Assembly (NCBI GenBank): GCA_937862595.1
Contig: CALMFL010000241.1
Location: forward strand, 1 to 16,230
Length of the DNA: 16,230 nucleotides
Direction: 5' to 3'
DNA from: an uncultured Fidelibacterota bacterium
GTDB lineage: Bacteria; Fidelibacterota; Fidelibacteria; Fidelibacterales; Fidelibacteraceae
Shown here: in pieces, positions 1-8,043 of the stretch
Layout of the letters: every line of letters starts with the position of its first letter
Numbering within the stretch: the first letter of the stretch is position 1
The notes under the pieces: model-generated
The model's database searches: none
The model's input: only the letters and a program-made list of their open reading frames with translations
Told to the model about the DNA's origin: nothing
Position numbers and translations under genes: made by a program

Positions 1-145
1 CCGCGGTCTGCGGAAGGCGGCTGAACGGCGGCGTGTCCTCAAAGGCGATGCCCTCCAGCCGGGGAGCTGCGTCATGGAAAACGGGGTCGGCGGCAAACAG
101 GATTGCGCCGAAGCAAAAAATCAGGAAACAAACGAAGCGTTGCAT
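1..145 (-). CDS. Exported protein of unknown function, 5' end only
   Basis: The first 48 codons of a gene that leaves the window at its left edge. The start is ATG at 145-143, with a GAGG ribosome site six bases upstream. An in-frame ATG 12 bases earlier overlaps that site and is less likely. The product opens with a clear Sec signal peptide (MQRFVCFLIFCFGAILFAAD), probably cut after the FAA motif, then an acidic/proline-containing stretch with no motif I recognise. It is divergent from the amidase gene at 224 and shares a 78-bp AT-rich intergenic region with it. Export to the periplasm or beyond is well supported. The function cannot be given from this fragment. Confidence 0.75.
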   Translation of the reverse strand, partial: MQRFVCFLIFCFGAILFAADPVFHDAAPRLEGIAFEDTPPFSRLPQTA

Positions 146-223
146 AATTAACCTCATGGTATCCGACAGGTTTCGATAAAGAAATATATAACAAATTACA
201 AGAAAAAATCATACATTTCCACG
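146..223. promoter_or_regulatory. AT-rich divergent intergenic region
   Basis: A 78-bp AT-rich gap between two divergent genes, so it should hold both promoters. A TATATA stretch at 185-190 could serve as a -10 box for the amidase gene, but no convincing -35 lies at the right distance. No specific operator is visible. Confidence 0.35.
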
Positions 224-1723
224 ATGCTGAACATAAAAAAATATCTCCTTGTCCTCATGCTATGCTGCCTGGCGATCCCCGCTTTTGCGCAGGTCGTCAG
301 CTTTCGCCTTACCGGCGGCGCCGAAGCACAGCATGTCTTCGCTTCCGAACTGTACGGGGCGAAATGGATGTCCCTGAACCATTTTTTCAAGCTTTTCGGG
401 GAGATCGGCGAGATCGATACGCGGACATGGACCCTGACCGCGACCCTGTCGGGCAAAGAATACAAATTTTATGCGAACTCGGCCTTTTACCAGATCAACG
501 GAAAGTGGCATCATCTGCCGACCACGGTGGAGCGGCTGAGCTACGGCCTGTACATTCCCGAAGCGGAGTTCATCCGGGTGCTGAAGCTCGATGCCTTTCC
601 CGATGTCCTTTCGGACCCCTCGGACGGTCATTATATCCTGTCCCCGGGCGCATTTTCGGTCACCGACATCTCGATCCGCGAGATGAAGAACGGCACCATC
701 GTCCGTATCGGAACGAACACCGCGTTCAGAAAAGAACACTGCCGGGTCTGGCAGGGCGGCAGCCAGTATCTGTATTTTTCCATTTACGGCGCGACCGCCG
801 ATATGAACCACCTGACCCGCAGCTATTCAGAGGGCGTGATCCGGGAGATCGTTCCGGTGATGGCGAAGGACATGCTGCAATTCAACGTCAAGCTGCGCAT
901 GAAGATCGACGGCATGGACTACTATATCGATCCCGAGACGCAGGATATTATCATTTCACTGCGCCACAGCTATCAGAAGGAAACTACGGCCCTGGATGAA
1001 AACAGCATCAAAAACCGCTGGCTGATCGACACCATCGTGATCGATCCGGGGCATGGGGGAAAGAAATCGCCGGGCGCCATCGGTCCGGACGGTACGCTCG
1101 AAAAGGATATTACCCTGGATGTTTCCCGGCGCCTGGGAAAACTGCTGGAAAGCAAACTGGGCGTCAAGGTGGTCTATACCCGCGACAAGGATATTTTCGT
1201 GCCCCTGTGGCAGCGTCCCAAGATCGCGAACGAAGCGGGAGGAAAGCTCTTTGTCAGCATTCACTGCAACTCCTCGGAATCGTCCCGGGCGTACGGCACG
1301 GAGACCTTCCTGCTCTCGCCCAAGAGCACCGAGCAGTCCATCGCCATCGCAGCGGCGGAAAATAAAGTGATCGAACTGGAGGACGACAAGGAACGCTATG
1401 AAAAAATGCTGTCGCCCGAACAGTATATCCTCTCCACGATGGCGCAAAGCGTCTACATGAAAGAAAGCGAAGTGCTGGCCCAGGCGGTGGAAACGAAATT
1501 CGGGAGCCGTCTCGGAACCCATACGCGCGGCGTGAAACAGGCGAGCTTTATCGTGCTGATCGGACCCGCCATGCCGGCCATCCTGACCGAGATCGGCTTT
1601 ATTTCGAACTGGAAGGAACTGTCCAACCTGAAAAAGGACTCCTACCGCCAGGAGATCGCCTATTCCCTGTATCTCGCGATCAGCGATTTCAAGGAAAATT
1701 ACGAAAGAGAGATTAAAGAATAA
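224..1723 (+). CDS. N-acetylmuramoyl-L-alanine amidase (AMIN/Amidase_3), exported
   Basis: A zinc-dependent amidase that cuts the bond between N-acetylmuramic acid and L-alanine in peptidoglycan, acting in the periplasm during cell separation or wall turnover. The 499-aa product has a signal peptide (about 1-22, cleavage after AFA). Residues about 25-130 resemble the copper-amine-oxidase-N-like domain often found in envelope proteins. An AMIN-like beta domain follows (about 145-245), then the Amidase_3 catalytic domain (about 270-490). Expected metal ligands are present: H277 in DPGHGG, E293 and H347 in SIHCN; the catalytic glutamate is E456 in LTEIGF. A helical insertion (about 380-430) sits inside the catalytic domain, as in regulated amidases of the AmiA/B/C type. 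The start ATG has no obvious Shine-Dalgarno sequence, but the signal peptide begins right there. murI follows 85 bp downstream. Confidence 0.93.
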   Translation: MLNIKKYLLVLMLCCLAIPAFAQVVSFRLTGGAEAQHVFASELYGAKWMSLNHFFKLFGEIGEIDTRTWTLTATLSGKEYKFYANSAFYQINGKWHHLPTTVERLSYGLYIPEAEFIRVLKLDAFPDVLSDPSDGHYILSPGAFSVTDISIREMKNGTIVRIGTNTAFRKEHCRVWQGGSQYLYFSIYGATADMNHLTRSYSEGVIREIVPVMAKDMLQFNVKLRMKIDGMDYYIDPETQDIIISLRHSYQKETTALDENSIKNRWLIDTIVIDPGHGGKKSPGAIGPDGTLEKDITLDVSRRLGKLLESKLGVKVVYTRDKDIFVPLWQRPKIANEAGGKLFVSIHCNSSESSRAYGTETFLLSPKSTEQSIAIAAAENKVIELEDDKERYEKMLSPEQYILSTMAQSVYMKESEVLAQAVETKFGSRLGTHTRGVKQASFIVLIGPAMPAILTEIGFISNWKELSNLKKDSYRQEIAYSLYLAISDFKENYEREIKE

Positions 1724-1729
1724 TAATGA

Positions 1730-1792
1730 TCAGCTAACAGTCTACAGCCAACAGCTAATAGCCGACAGCTGAGAGCTAAAAGCTAAAAGCCC
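1730..1792. repeat. Degenerate heptamer tandem repeat (about ACAGCTA x9)
   Basis: Nine consecutive 7-bp units fill most of the gap between the amidase gene and murI: TCAGCTA, ACAGTCT, ACAGCCA, ACAGCTA, ATAGCCG, ACAGCTG, AGAGCTA, AAAGCTA, AAAGCCC. The AG at units' positions 3-4 is nearly invariant and the 7-bp phase never slips. The array ends eight bases before the murI ribosome site. This is the short tandemly repeated repetitive type known from several bacterial genomes. No function is evident. Compare the repeat at 4253-4294. Confidence 0.85.
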
Positions 1793-1808
1793 ATAAATTA
1801 AGGAAAAT

Positions 1809-2633
1809 ATGAAACACGGTCCCATCGGTATTTTTGACAGCGGCCTCGGTGGATTGACGGTATTCCACGATATCCGGGAGCGTCTGCCGCACTACGATTA
1901 TCTCTACCTCGGCGACACCGCCCGCACGCCCTACGGGACGCGTTCCTTCGAAACGATCTATCAGTATACGCGGCAGGGCGTTACGGCCTTGCTGGATGCG
2001 GGCTGTCCGCTGGTGATCCTGGCCTGCAATACAGCGTCGGCGAAGGCGCTGAGGACCATCCAGCAGAAAGACCTCGTCCGGGATTATCCCGGTCGGCGCG
2101 TCCTGGGCGTCATCCGCCCGAGCGTGGAAGCCGTCGGGAAGATCAGCAAAACCGGCAGGATCGGGCTCTTCGGAACGCCCGGAACGGTCCGCTCCGATTC
2201 CTATGTGCTCGAACTTGAAAAATTATACCCGCAGGCGGTTCTGCATCAGGAGGCCTGCCCCATGTGGGTGCCGCTGGTCGAGAACAACGAGGCCGGCACC
2301 CCCGCGGCGGAATATTTCGTCCGCCGGCATGCGGAAGCCCTGCTGGCCAGGGATCCCGGGATCGATACGATCATTCTTGCCTGCACGCATTACCCCCTTT
2401 TGCTGCCGCTGATCCAACGCTTTGTCCCCCCGCATATCACCCTGCTGGACCAGGGTCCCCTGGTGGCGGAACGTCTCGACGATTACCTTCAGCGGCATCC
2501 CGAGATCGCATCCCGCTGCAGTCGTGACGGCAGGGCGCGCTTCCTGACCACCGGCTCGGTGGAACTCTTCGACGAGAACACGGCAATATTTTTCGGCAAA
2601 TCCCTGCACGGGGAACACATAGAACTACGCTGA
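1809..2633 (+). CDS. murI: Glutamate racemase
   Basis: Interconverts L- and D-glutamate, supplying D-glutamate for the peptidoglycan stem peptide; cytoplasmic and cofactor-independent. At 274 aa the length is normal. The N-terminal substrate motif IGIFDSGLGGLTV (D10, S11) is followed by YLGDTARTPYG (about 33-43). The two catalytic cysteines are C73 in ACNTAS and C192 in ACTHYPLL, the latter followed by H194. An AAGGA ribosome site at 1800-1804 supports the start. The stop codon overlaps the folC start by one base, so the two are translationally coupled. Its place after the amidase gene suggests a loose cell-wall grouping. Confidence 0.96.
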   Translation: MKHGPIGIFDSGLGGLTVFHDIRERLPHYDYLYLGDTARTPYGTRSFETIYQYTRQGVTALLDAGCPLVILACNTASAKALRTIQQKDLVRDYPGRRVLGVIRPSVEAVGKISKTGRIGLFGTPGTVRSDSYVLELEKLYPQAVLHQEACPMWVPLVENNEAGTPAAEYFVRRHAEALLARDPGIDTIILACTHYPLLLPLIQRFVPPHITLLDQGPLVAERLDDYLQRHPEIASRCSRDGRARFLTTGSVELFDENTAIFFGKSLHGEHIELR

Positions 2634-3889
2634 TGCAAGACTACCTGTCAGACCTCTACAGAAAACTGAGCGGGAACATGAAGCTCGGCCGGGAGCGCTC
2701 GGAAGCGCTGATGGAACATATGGACCATCCGGAACGGGCATTCCGTTCCGTTCACGTCGCCGGCACGAACGGAAAGGGGACCGTAACCGCGGTCACGGCT
2801 TCCCTGCTCGAGGCCGCGGGTCTGAAAACCGGCCGGTTCACCTCGCCGCACCTGGTCCGATTCAACGAACGCATCACCGTGAACGGTGAAGCGGTCCCGG
2901 ACCTCTACGTCCAGCGTTTTCTCAAGCGCTGGGACCCGGTCCTGAAAGAGACGGCCGCGTCCTTCTTTGAAGTGACGACCGCGCTGGGATTCTGTTATTT
3001 CCGGGACCGTCAGGCGGATGCCGCCGTCATCGAGACCGGGCTCGGCGGCCGGCTCGACGCGACCAGCGTGATCATTCCGGAGATCTCCGTCATCACCCGC
3101 ATCGGCTACGACCATACCGAGATCCTCGGGGAGACGCTTCCCCTGATCGCCGCGGAAAAAGCGGGTATTATAAAACAGGGCGTTCCGGTCATTACCTGCC
3201 CGCAGGGACCCGGCGTGACCGAGGTCCTGAAACGGCATTCGGATCGTCTGAGCGTCATTGACCCCGAAGCGGTCTTCTCCGATGTCCGGCTCCTGCCCGA
3301 AGGGATGCGCTTCGGCATGAAACGCTTCGGCGGAAGCTTTCTGATTTCCCTGCCCGGCCGGCATCAGCTGGCAAATATCGCCCTGGCTTTCGCGGCGGCG
3401 GAGCATCTTCTCGGCCGGCCTCTGAGCCGGGATGAAACGGAAACAGGCCTTGCTTCCGTGGTCTGGAAGGGTCGATTTGAACATCTCGGGACCCGGCCGG
3501 ATGTGATCTACGATGTCGCGCACAATCCGGAAGGCATCCGGGCTTTCTGCGAAACCGCGGCCGAAATGTATCCCGAAAAAAAATATTACGTGGTGCTGGG
3601 GGTCCTGAAAGACAAGCATCCCGAAGAGATCCTGAACATCCTCTTCGGCTTCACGGACAAGATATGGGTCTCGCCCGTGCGCTCCCACCGGAGCATCGAT
3701 GAAGAGGACCTGCGTCATTTCAGGAACGTGTTCCCGCGCCTGAAGACCGCCGCCACCGTCACGGAAGCCTGCACGCGCGCCGCCGCGGAACTTCCGGACG
3801 ATGCCGTGCTGTGCATCCTGGGCAGTCATTATATCGCCGAAGAGGTGTACGGCTGGAACAGCAACAGACAGAAAAAGCCGGGCGCATGA
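2633..3889 (+). CDS. folC: Bifunctional dihydrofolate/folylpolyglutamate synthase
   Basis: Adds glutamate to dihydropteroate and/or folates using ATP, making dihydrofolate and polyglutamylated folates; cytoplasmic. The 418-aa product has the Mur-ligase-like fold: P-loop GTNGKGT at residues 44-50, the folate-loop motif TSPHLVRFNERI (about 69-80), the GLGGRLDAT motif (about 138-146), the DHTEILG/EKAGIIK segment with the lysine expected to be carbamylated (K176), and DVAHNPEG with D294 and H297 in the C-terminal domain. The ATG overlaps the murI stop (TGATG) and has no good ribosome site of its own, so it depends on coupling. Which of the two activities dominates cannot be read from sequence. 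Confidence 0.95.
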   Translation: MQDYLSDLYRKLSGNMKLGRERSEALMEHMDHPERAFRSVHVAGTNGKGTVTAVTASLLEAAGLKTGRFTSPHLVRFNERITVNGEAVPDLYVQRFLKRWDPVLKETAASFFEVTTALGFCYFRDRQADAAVIETGLGGRLDATSVIIPEISVITRIGYDHTEILGETLPLIAAEKAGIIKQGVPVITCPQGPGVTEVLKRHSDRLSVIDPEAVFSDVRLLPEGMRFGMKRFGGSFLISLPGRHQLANIALAFAAAEHLLGRPLSRDETETGLASVVWKGRFEHLGTRPDVIYDVAHNPEGIRAFCETAAEMYPEKKYYVVLGVLKDKHPEEILNILFGFTDKIWVSPVRSHRSIDEEDLRHFRNVFPRLKTAATVTEACTRAAAELPDDAVLCILGSHYIAEEVYGWNSNRQKKPGA

Positions 3890-3912
3890 CCCGGTTTGAA
3901 GAAGGAGACCTT

Positions 3913-4254
3913 ATGGAAAATTGCATATTTTGCAGGATCGTTGAAAAAGAGATCCCCGCGACCATCGTGTATGAGGACGATTTTGTCATCGCTTTCCGGG
4001 ACCTGAATCCCCAGGCGCCGGAGCATATTCTGGTCATCCCACGGAAACATGTTCCGCGGATAGAGACCCTGGATCCCGAGGACGCCCTGCTGATGGGAAA
4101 GGTGATCGTCGCCGCAAAACGCATCGCCGAAGGACTGGGGTTGAAACACGGTTACCGCCTGGTCTTCAACAACGGTCCCGATGCCGGGCAGGAGGTCGAA
4201 CACGTTCACCTTCACCTTATGGGCGGACGGAAATTCTCCTGGCCGGCGGGATGA
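3913..4254 (+). CDS. HIT family protein (HinT-like nucleotide hydrolase)
   Basis: A histidine-triad protein of 113 aa, expected to hydrolyse purine nucleoside phosphoramidates or related AMP conjugates in the cytoplasm. The CIFC pair (C4, C7) matches the zinc-binding start of many Hint proteins. The central FNNGPDAGQ segment (85-93) and the triad HVHLHLMGG (97-105) are intact, with the nucleophilic histidine expected to be H99 by family pattern. I chose ATG 3913 because AAGGAG at 3902-3907 sits five bases upstream. An in-frame ATG at 3886, overlapping the folC stop, would add nine residues but lacks an equally good ribosome site. The gene ends in a TGA that is already part of a heptamer repeat. 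Confidence 0.94.
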   Translation: MENCIFCRIVEKEIPATIVYEDDFVIAFRDLNPQAPEHILVIPRKHVPRIETLDPEDALLMGKVIVAAKRIAEGLGLKHGYRLVFNNGPDAGQEVEHVHLHLMGGRKFSWPAG

Positions 4255-4294
4255 CAAAGGACAATTGACAATTGACAATGGACAATTGACAATT
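4253..4294. repeat. Heptamer tandem repeat (GACAATT x6)
   Basis: Six 7-bp units directly follow, and begin within, the HIT stop codon: GACAAAG, GACAATT, GACAATT, GACAATG, GACAATT, GACAATT. Four units are identical. The period equals that of the repeat at 1730-1792, and in the frame ACAATTG versus ACAGCTA the three differences are all transitions (shared form ACARYTR). The array contains three copies of TTGACA (4265, 4272, 4286), the sigma70 -35 consensus. Confidence 0.9.
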
Positions 4295-4315
4295 GAATAA
4301 ACCGGGTGTTATGAC
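4286..4315 (+). promoter_or_regulatory. Candidate sigma70 promoter built on the repeat
   Basis: TTGACA at 4286-4291 (inside the heptamer array), an 18-bp spacer, and TATGAC at 4310-4315 preceded by an extended -10 TG at 4307-4308. The start point would be near 4321-4323, just before the hairpin RNA candidate. The -10 matches consensus at only four of six positions, so this is a prediction. Confidence 0.4.
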
Positions 4316-4320
4316 GGGGA

Positions 4321-4425
4321 AGGGGAGGCCGTGCGGGAGTCCTCGGTGCATCTTCCTGAGGTCTGCGTTCCCGGTCTCCGCCGATCGAAGCCTTAAACCT
4401 GGTCTCCCGGGCTCATTTTTATTTG
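4321..4425 (+). ncRNA. Candidate structured ncRNA with own terminator
   Basis: This noncoding stretch folds by eye into one long interrupted hairpin. The base pairs 4325-4327 with 4412-4414 and 4329-4330 with 4410-4411. The main helix pairs 4334-4342 with 4401-4409 (eight pairs, one U-U mismatch). The next helix pairs 4343-4348 with 4379-4384, continuous on the 5' side. The 3' side carries a 16-nt bulge at 4385-4400 containing GAAGCCTTAAA. The hairpin base is followed at once by ATTTTTATTT, like an intrinsic terminator. An alternative hairpin, 4341-4346 with 4356-4361, excludes the main fold. A short, long-hairpin, self-terminated transcript resembles 6S-type RNAs, and the bulge 11-mer also occurs in my recollection of E. 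coli 6S RNA, but that could be chance. It could instead be an smc leader. Confidence 0.45.
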
Positions 4426-4450
4426 AAACGCGCGCATTATAGCTTAAATT
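4423..4450 (+). promoter_or_regulatory. Candidate smc promoter
   Basis: TTGAAA at 4423-4428, a 16-bp spacer and TAAATT at 4445-4450, which would start transcription about 20 bases before the smc ATG. The same TAAATT -10 form recurs in the tRNA-Asn and apbE promoter candidates of this window. Confidence 0.4.
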
Positions 4451-4474
4451 ACACCGTTTTATTACGAAGCTGGA

Positions 4475-7400
4475 ATGTATATATCAAAACTGGAAATTGT
4501 CGGGTTTAAGTCCTTTGCAACGAAAACCGTTCTGCAGTTCGGGCAAGGCGTTACGGCCGTGATCGGGCCGAACGGATGCGGCAAGAGCAACATTGTCGAT
4601 GCGATCCGCTGGGTGACGGGCGAGCAGAAGACCCATTTGCTCCGGTCCGAACAGATGACGGACGTGATCTTCTCCGGTTCCAAGAACCGCAAGCCCCTCA
4701 ATTACGCCGAAGTGACGCTGACCATTCACAATGACGACGGTCAGCTCGGGGTCGCCTATACCGACGTCCAGCTGGGACGCCGCCTCTATCGCGACGGCAG
4801 CAGCGAATACCTCCTGAACGAAGTCCCCGTCCGCCTGAAGGACGTCACGAACCTTTTCGTCGACACGGGCATGAACAGCAGTGCGTATTCCGTGATCGAA
4901 CTGAAGATGGTCGAAGAGATCCTCAATGAAGACAAATCCCAGCGCAAGCTCCTTTTCGAGGAAGCCGCGGGGATCAATAAATACAAATCCCAGAAAAAAA
5001 GCGCCCAGCGCAAGCTGGAGGCGACCAAAGAGGACCTGGCGCGCCTGGAAGACATTATTTTTGAGATCGACAATTCCGTGCGGGGCCTGAAACGCCAGCT
5101 CGGAAGGTACGAAAAATACGAGGGCTATGCCGAGGAACTGAAAAAGCTCGAGATCACCCTGGCGCAGGCAAAGTGGAACGAGTACGAAGAAACGATCGCC
5201 CCGCTTGAAAAACAGCTGTCCAACAACCAGCTGCAGAATGAAGAATCCGGGAAGCAGCTGAGCATTGAAGAAGCGATGCTGGACAGTTACAAGAAGGAAC
5301 TCGCCGGGGTCGAGGCGCGCATGCAGGAGGTCAACGACGTTCTGCAGGACATGAACGAAAAGATCAATGCCGAGTCCTCGAAAAGGCTGGTCTGGCAGGA
5401 AAAGATCGCCAACGCGCAGCGCAACAAGGAACGCCTTCTGGCGGAAAAGGAACACGCAGCATCGCGGCTGAAGACCAATATCGAACTGAAAGAGACCCTC
5501 TCCGCGCAGCTGGGGGAAGAGGATCCCGAACTGATCCGTCTGCGCGCGGAACTCGAGACCGCCCGCGCGGAATATGAGATCGTCAACACCCATTTTCAAA
5601 ATGCCGTATCAAAACTGGACGATATGCGCCAGGATCTGCGCGAGAGCCAGAACCGGCTTGCGGAGATCCAGCAGCAGATCCTGCGGCTGAGAGATCAGCG
5701 CAAACAATATGTGCGTTTTCAGGACGACGAACTGAAACGCCGCGAGGAACTTCTTCTGCGTTCCGACACCCAGAAAGATCAGGTCGGGTCCCTGAAAAAG
5801 GAACTGGCCGAAAAAGAGAAAGAGCTCAGCGGCGTTAACGAGCGCGTCGATCGCGCCGAGGAAGCCCGGCGCAGGCTGGATGCCGCCATCCGGGACCTGA
5901 ACCAGGAACTCGTCCACCGTCAGACGGCGTGGGAGCGGAACCGGAATGAAGCCGCCTTCTACCGCGAACTGGTCGAATCCCTCGAGGGATACAACCCTGG
6001 CGTCAAATATGTCATGAAGACCCTGAAGCATCCCGGGATACGCGGGACCGTGGCGGACCTGCTGACCGTGGATGCCGATTACGCCGTCGCGATCGAGATC
6101 GCCCTGGGGAATGCCGCAAAATACCTTGTGGCGGAAACCCGGGACGACGCGATGGACGTCATCGAGGACCTGAAGCGCACGAAGCGGGGCCGGGTGAGCA
6201 TTGCGCCGCTGGATATCATGAAAAAACGCGTCAACCCCCCTCTGGCTAACCCTTTTCACGATAAGAACATCATCGCGTCCGCCGTGGACGTGGTGCATGC
6301 GAACGACGACAATAAGATCCTGATCGATTATTTTCTGGGTAACGTCCTGATCGTAGCCTCCATCCGCGGCCTTTCGGAAGATGCGCTGCGGGACGGCAGG
6401 TTCCGCTATGTGACCCCGGACGGGGACTACATGGATGCGCGCGCCATGATCAAGGGCGGGAAGTATTCCGGAGAGAGCCAGCAGATCATCGGCCGCCAGG
6501 ATAAGATCAACACCCTCGACCACGAAGCGGAAAAGCTCGGGAAGGATCTGGATGCCGGCAAGGCCGAACTGGAAAAACGCGAGCAGGAACGCCAAACCGC
6601 GATCAAGGAAGTCGGGGAACTGTCCCGCCGTTCCAGGGTCCTTATGCAGGAACGCCTGGAGCTGGAGAAAAAGATGAGCGCCCTCTCCTATGCGGTGGAG
6701 CATCAGCATGACAGCATGGAAGAGATCGACCGGAAAGTCGATGAGTACGCCAGGCACATTCTTGAGATCGACCGCCGGTCGGCCGCTGCGGACGACGAGA
6801 CGCAGAGCGCAGCGTCCGCGGAAGCGAAAATGCGCAGTGATCTTGAACGGTTCCGCGCCGAATTTGAAGAGATCAGCAAAAAGCGCGATAGCCTGAACGC
6901 CGCGCTTCAGGATCTGCGGGTGACCCTGATCGCGCGCGAAAAAGAAAAAGACAACGTGAATTTTCAATATAAGAACGCCTGTGCCGCGATCGACGAAATG
7001 AACAGGCGTCTCGAGGAGATCGACGCACAGACCGCCGATCTCGATCTGCTGATCGCCGAAGGTGAAACGACCATGACGGCGCTCCGGGAAACACTGGAAG
7101 TCCTGCGCAGCGGCCGGGATAAGGAACGCATAAAACGAGACGATATCTACAAGGACCTGAACGCCAAACGCGACAGGATCCGGAGCGTCGAAGACACCAT
7201 TTCGGAACGGCATCGCCGGCGGGAAAATGTGTTTGAAACGCTGCGGGACCTCGAGATCCGGGTCAACGATCTTCATCTGCGCCAAAACCAGGTGAAAGAG
7301 AGGATCTTCGATCGCTATCACATCGATATCCTGAAACGCCCCCATGAACCGATGGACATGGACACGGAGGAAATGCAGGACAAGATCGAGAAGCTGACCG

Positions 7401-8032
7401 GCCGCATTGAACAGATCGGTCCGGTCAACATGGCCGTCCGCGAAGAATACAACGAACAGTCCGCCCGTCTGGGGTTCCTGAAGGAACAGCGCGAAGACCT
7501 GGTGGGAGCGGAGACCAGCATCAACGAAACCTTGGACAAGCTGGATACGGAAGCCCGGCGACAGTTCACCGAAATATTTACCCGCATCCGGGAAAATTAT
7601 AAAAAGACCTACAAACTTTTCTTTGAGGAAGGCGAATGCGACATCCGTCTTGAGGGTTCCAGCGATCCGCTCGAGGCCGATGTCGAGATATTCTCCCGTC
7701 CGAAGGGACGCCAGATGAAATCGCTGCGCGCCCTTTCCGGCGGTGAAAAAGCGCTGACGGCGATCGCCCTGCTCTTCGCCATCTATCTGGTAAAACCCTC
7801 GCCTTACTGTATCCTGGATGAGATCGATGCGCCGCTTGACGATACGAACGTGAAGCGCTTCACCCATGCCCTGGAACATTTTACCGAGAAAACACAGTTC
7901 ATTATCGTGACGCACAATAAACTGACCATGAACGCCTGCGATTATCTGTACGGCATCACCATGCAGGAAGAAGGGGTTTCCAACGTTGTGTCGGTCAGGT
8001 TCAAGGATAATGAACTCGAACAACTAACATAA
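4475..8032 (+). CDS. smc: Chromosome segregation protein SMC
   Basis: The core ATPase of bacterial condensin, which dimerises at a hinge and compacts and separates chromosomes with ScpA/ScpB (not encoded here). At 1185 aa it is full length. The head begins MYISKLEIVGFKSFA, with Walker A GPNGCGKSN at 31-39. A long coiled coil follows (about 170-505), then the hinge (about 515-665, with the GIRGTVADLL entry motif and a glycine-rich KGGKYSGES exit), a returning coiled coil (about 670-1020) and the C-terminal head. The head has the ABC signature LSGGEKAL at 1087-1094 and Walker B CILDEIDAPLDD with D1115 and catalytic E1116. There is no Shine-Dalgarno sequence beyond a GGA touching the ATG, but the N-terminus matches the family exactly. 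The GWxTD-family gene follows after 11 bp. Confidence 0.98.
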   Translation: MYISKLEIVGFKSFATKTVLQFGQGVTAVIGPNGCGKSNIVDAIRWVTGEQKTHLLRSEQMTDVIFSGSKNRKPLNYAEVTLTIHNDDGQLGVAYTDVQLGRRLYRDGSSEYLLNEVPVRLKDVTNLFVDTGMNSSAYSVIELKMVEEILNEDKSQRKLLFEEAAGINKYKSQKKSAQRKLEATKEDLARLEDIIFEIDNSVRGLKRQLGRYEKYEGYAEELKKLEITLAQAKWNEYEETIAPLEKQLSNNQLQNEESGKQLSIEEAMLDSYKKELAGVEARMQEVNDVLQDMNEKINAESSKRLVWQEKIANAQRNKERLLAEKEHAASRLKTNIELKETLSAQLGEEDPELIRLRAELETARAEYEIVNTHFQNAVSKLDDMRQDLRESQNRLAEIQQQILRLRDQRKQYVRFQDDELKRREELLLRSDTQKDQVGSLKKELAEKEKELSGVNERVDRAEEARRRLDAAIRDLNQELVHRQTAWERNRNEAAFYRELVESLEGYNPGVKYVMKTLKHPGIRGTVADLLTVDADYAVAIEIALGNAAKYLVAETRDDAMDVIEDLKRTKRGRVSIAPLDIMKKRVNPPLANPFHDKNIIASAVDVVHANDDNKILIDYFLGNVLIVASIRGLSEDALRDGRFRYVTPDGDYMDARAMIKGGKYSGESQQIIGRQDKINTLDHEAEKLGKDLDAGKAELEKREQERQTAIKEVGELSRRSRVLMQERLELEKKMSALSYAVEHQHDSMEEIDRKVDEYARHILEIDRRSAAADDETQSAASAEAKMRSDLERFRAEFEEISKKRDSLNAALQDLRVTLIAREKEKDNVNFQYKNACAAIDEMNRRLEEIDAQTADLDLLIAEGETTMTALRETLEVLRSGRDKERIKRDDIYKDLNAKRDRIRSVEDTISERHRRRENVFETLRDLEIRVNDLHLRQNQVKERIFDRYHIDILKRPHEPMDMDTEEMQDKIEKLTGRIEQIGPVNMAVREEYNEQSARLGFLKEQREDLVGAETSINETLDKLDTEARRQFTEIFTRIRENYKKTYKLFFEEGECDIRLEGSSDPLEADVEIFSRPKGRQMKSLRALSGGEKALTAIALLFAIYLVKPSPYCILDEIDAPLDDTNVKRFTHALEHFTEKTQFIIVTHNKLTMNACDYLYGITMQEEGVSNVVSVRFKDNELEQLT

Positions 8033-8043
8033 GAAGAAAGCCT

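Noticed and set aside
262..999. + strand frame overlapping the amidase gene
   Set aside because: Arg/Pro/Gly-rich shadow of the amidase coding frame with no recognisable domain.
1730..1792. CRISPR array
   Set aside because: Units are 7 bp, contiguous and without spacers; no cas genes are nearby.
3811..3912. Upstream extension of the HIT gene
   Set aside because: The added residues match no HIT protein and the best ribosome site precedes ATG 3913.
4321..4425. SRP RNA, tmRNA or RNase P RNA as identity of the hairpin RNA
   Set aside because: The SRP GGAAG/GNAR core loop motifs, a tmRNA tRNA-like end and RNase P conserved blocks are all absent, and the size is wrong for the last two.
5609..8023. 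804-codon open frame on the - strand opposite smc
   Set aside because: It is the mirror of the intact smc gene; composition is that of a GC-rich shadow frame, with no domain or ribosome site. The same applies to the long - frames at 2648-3829, 4484-5599 and 7942-9429.
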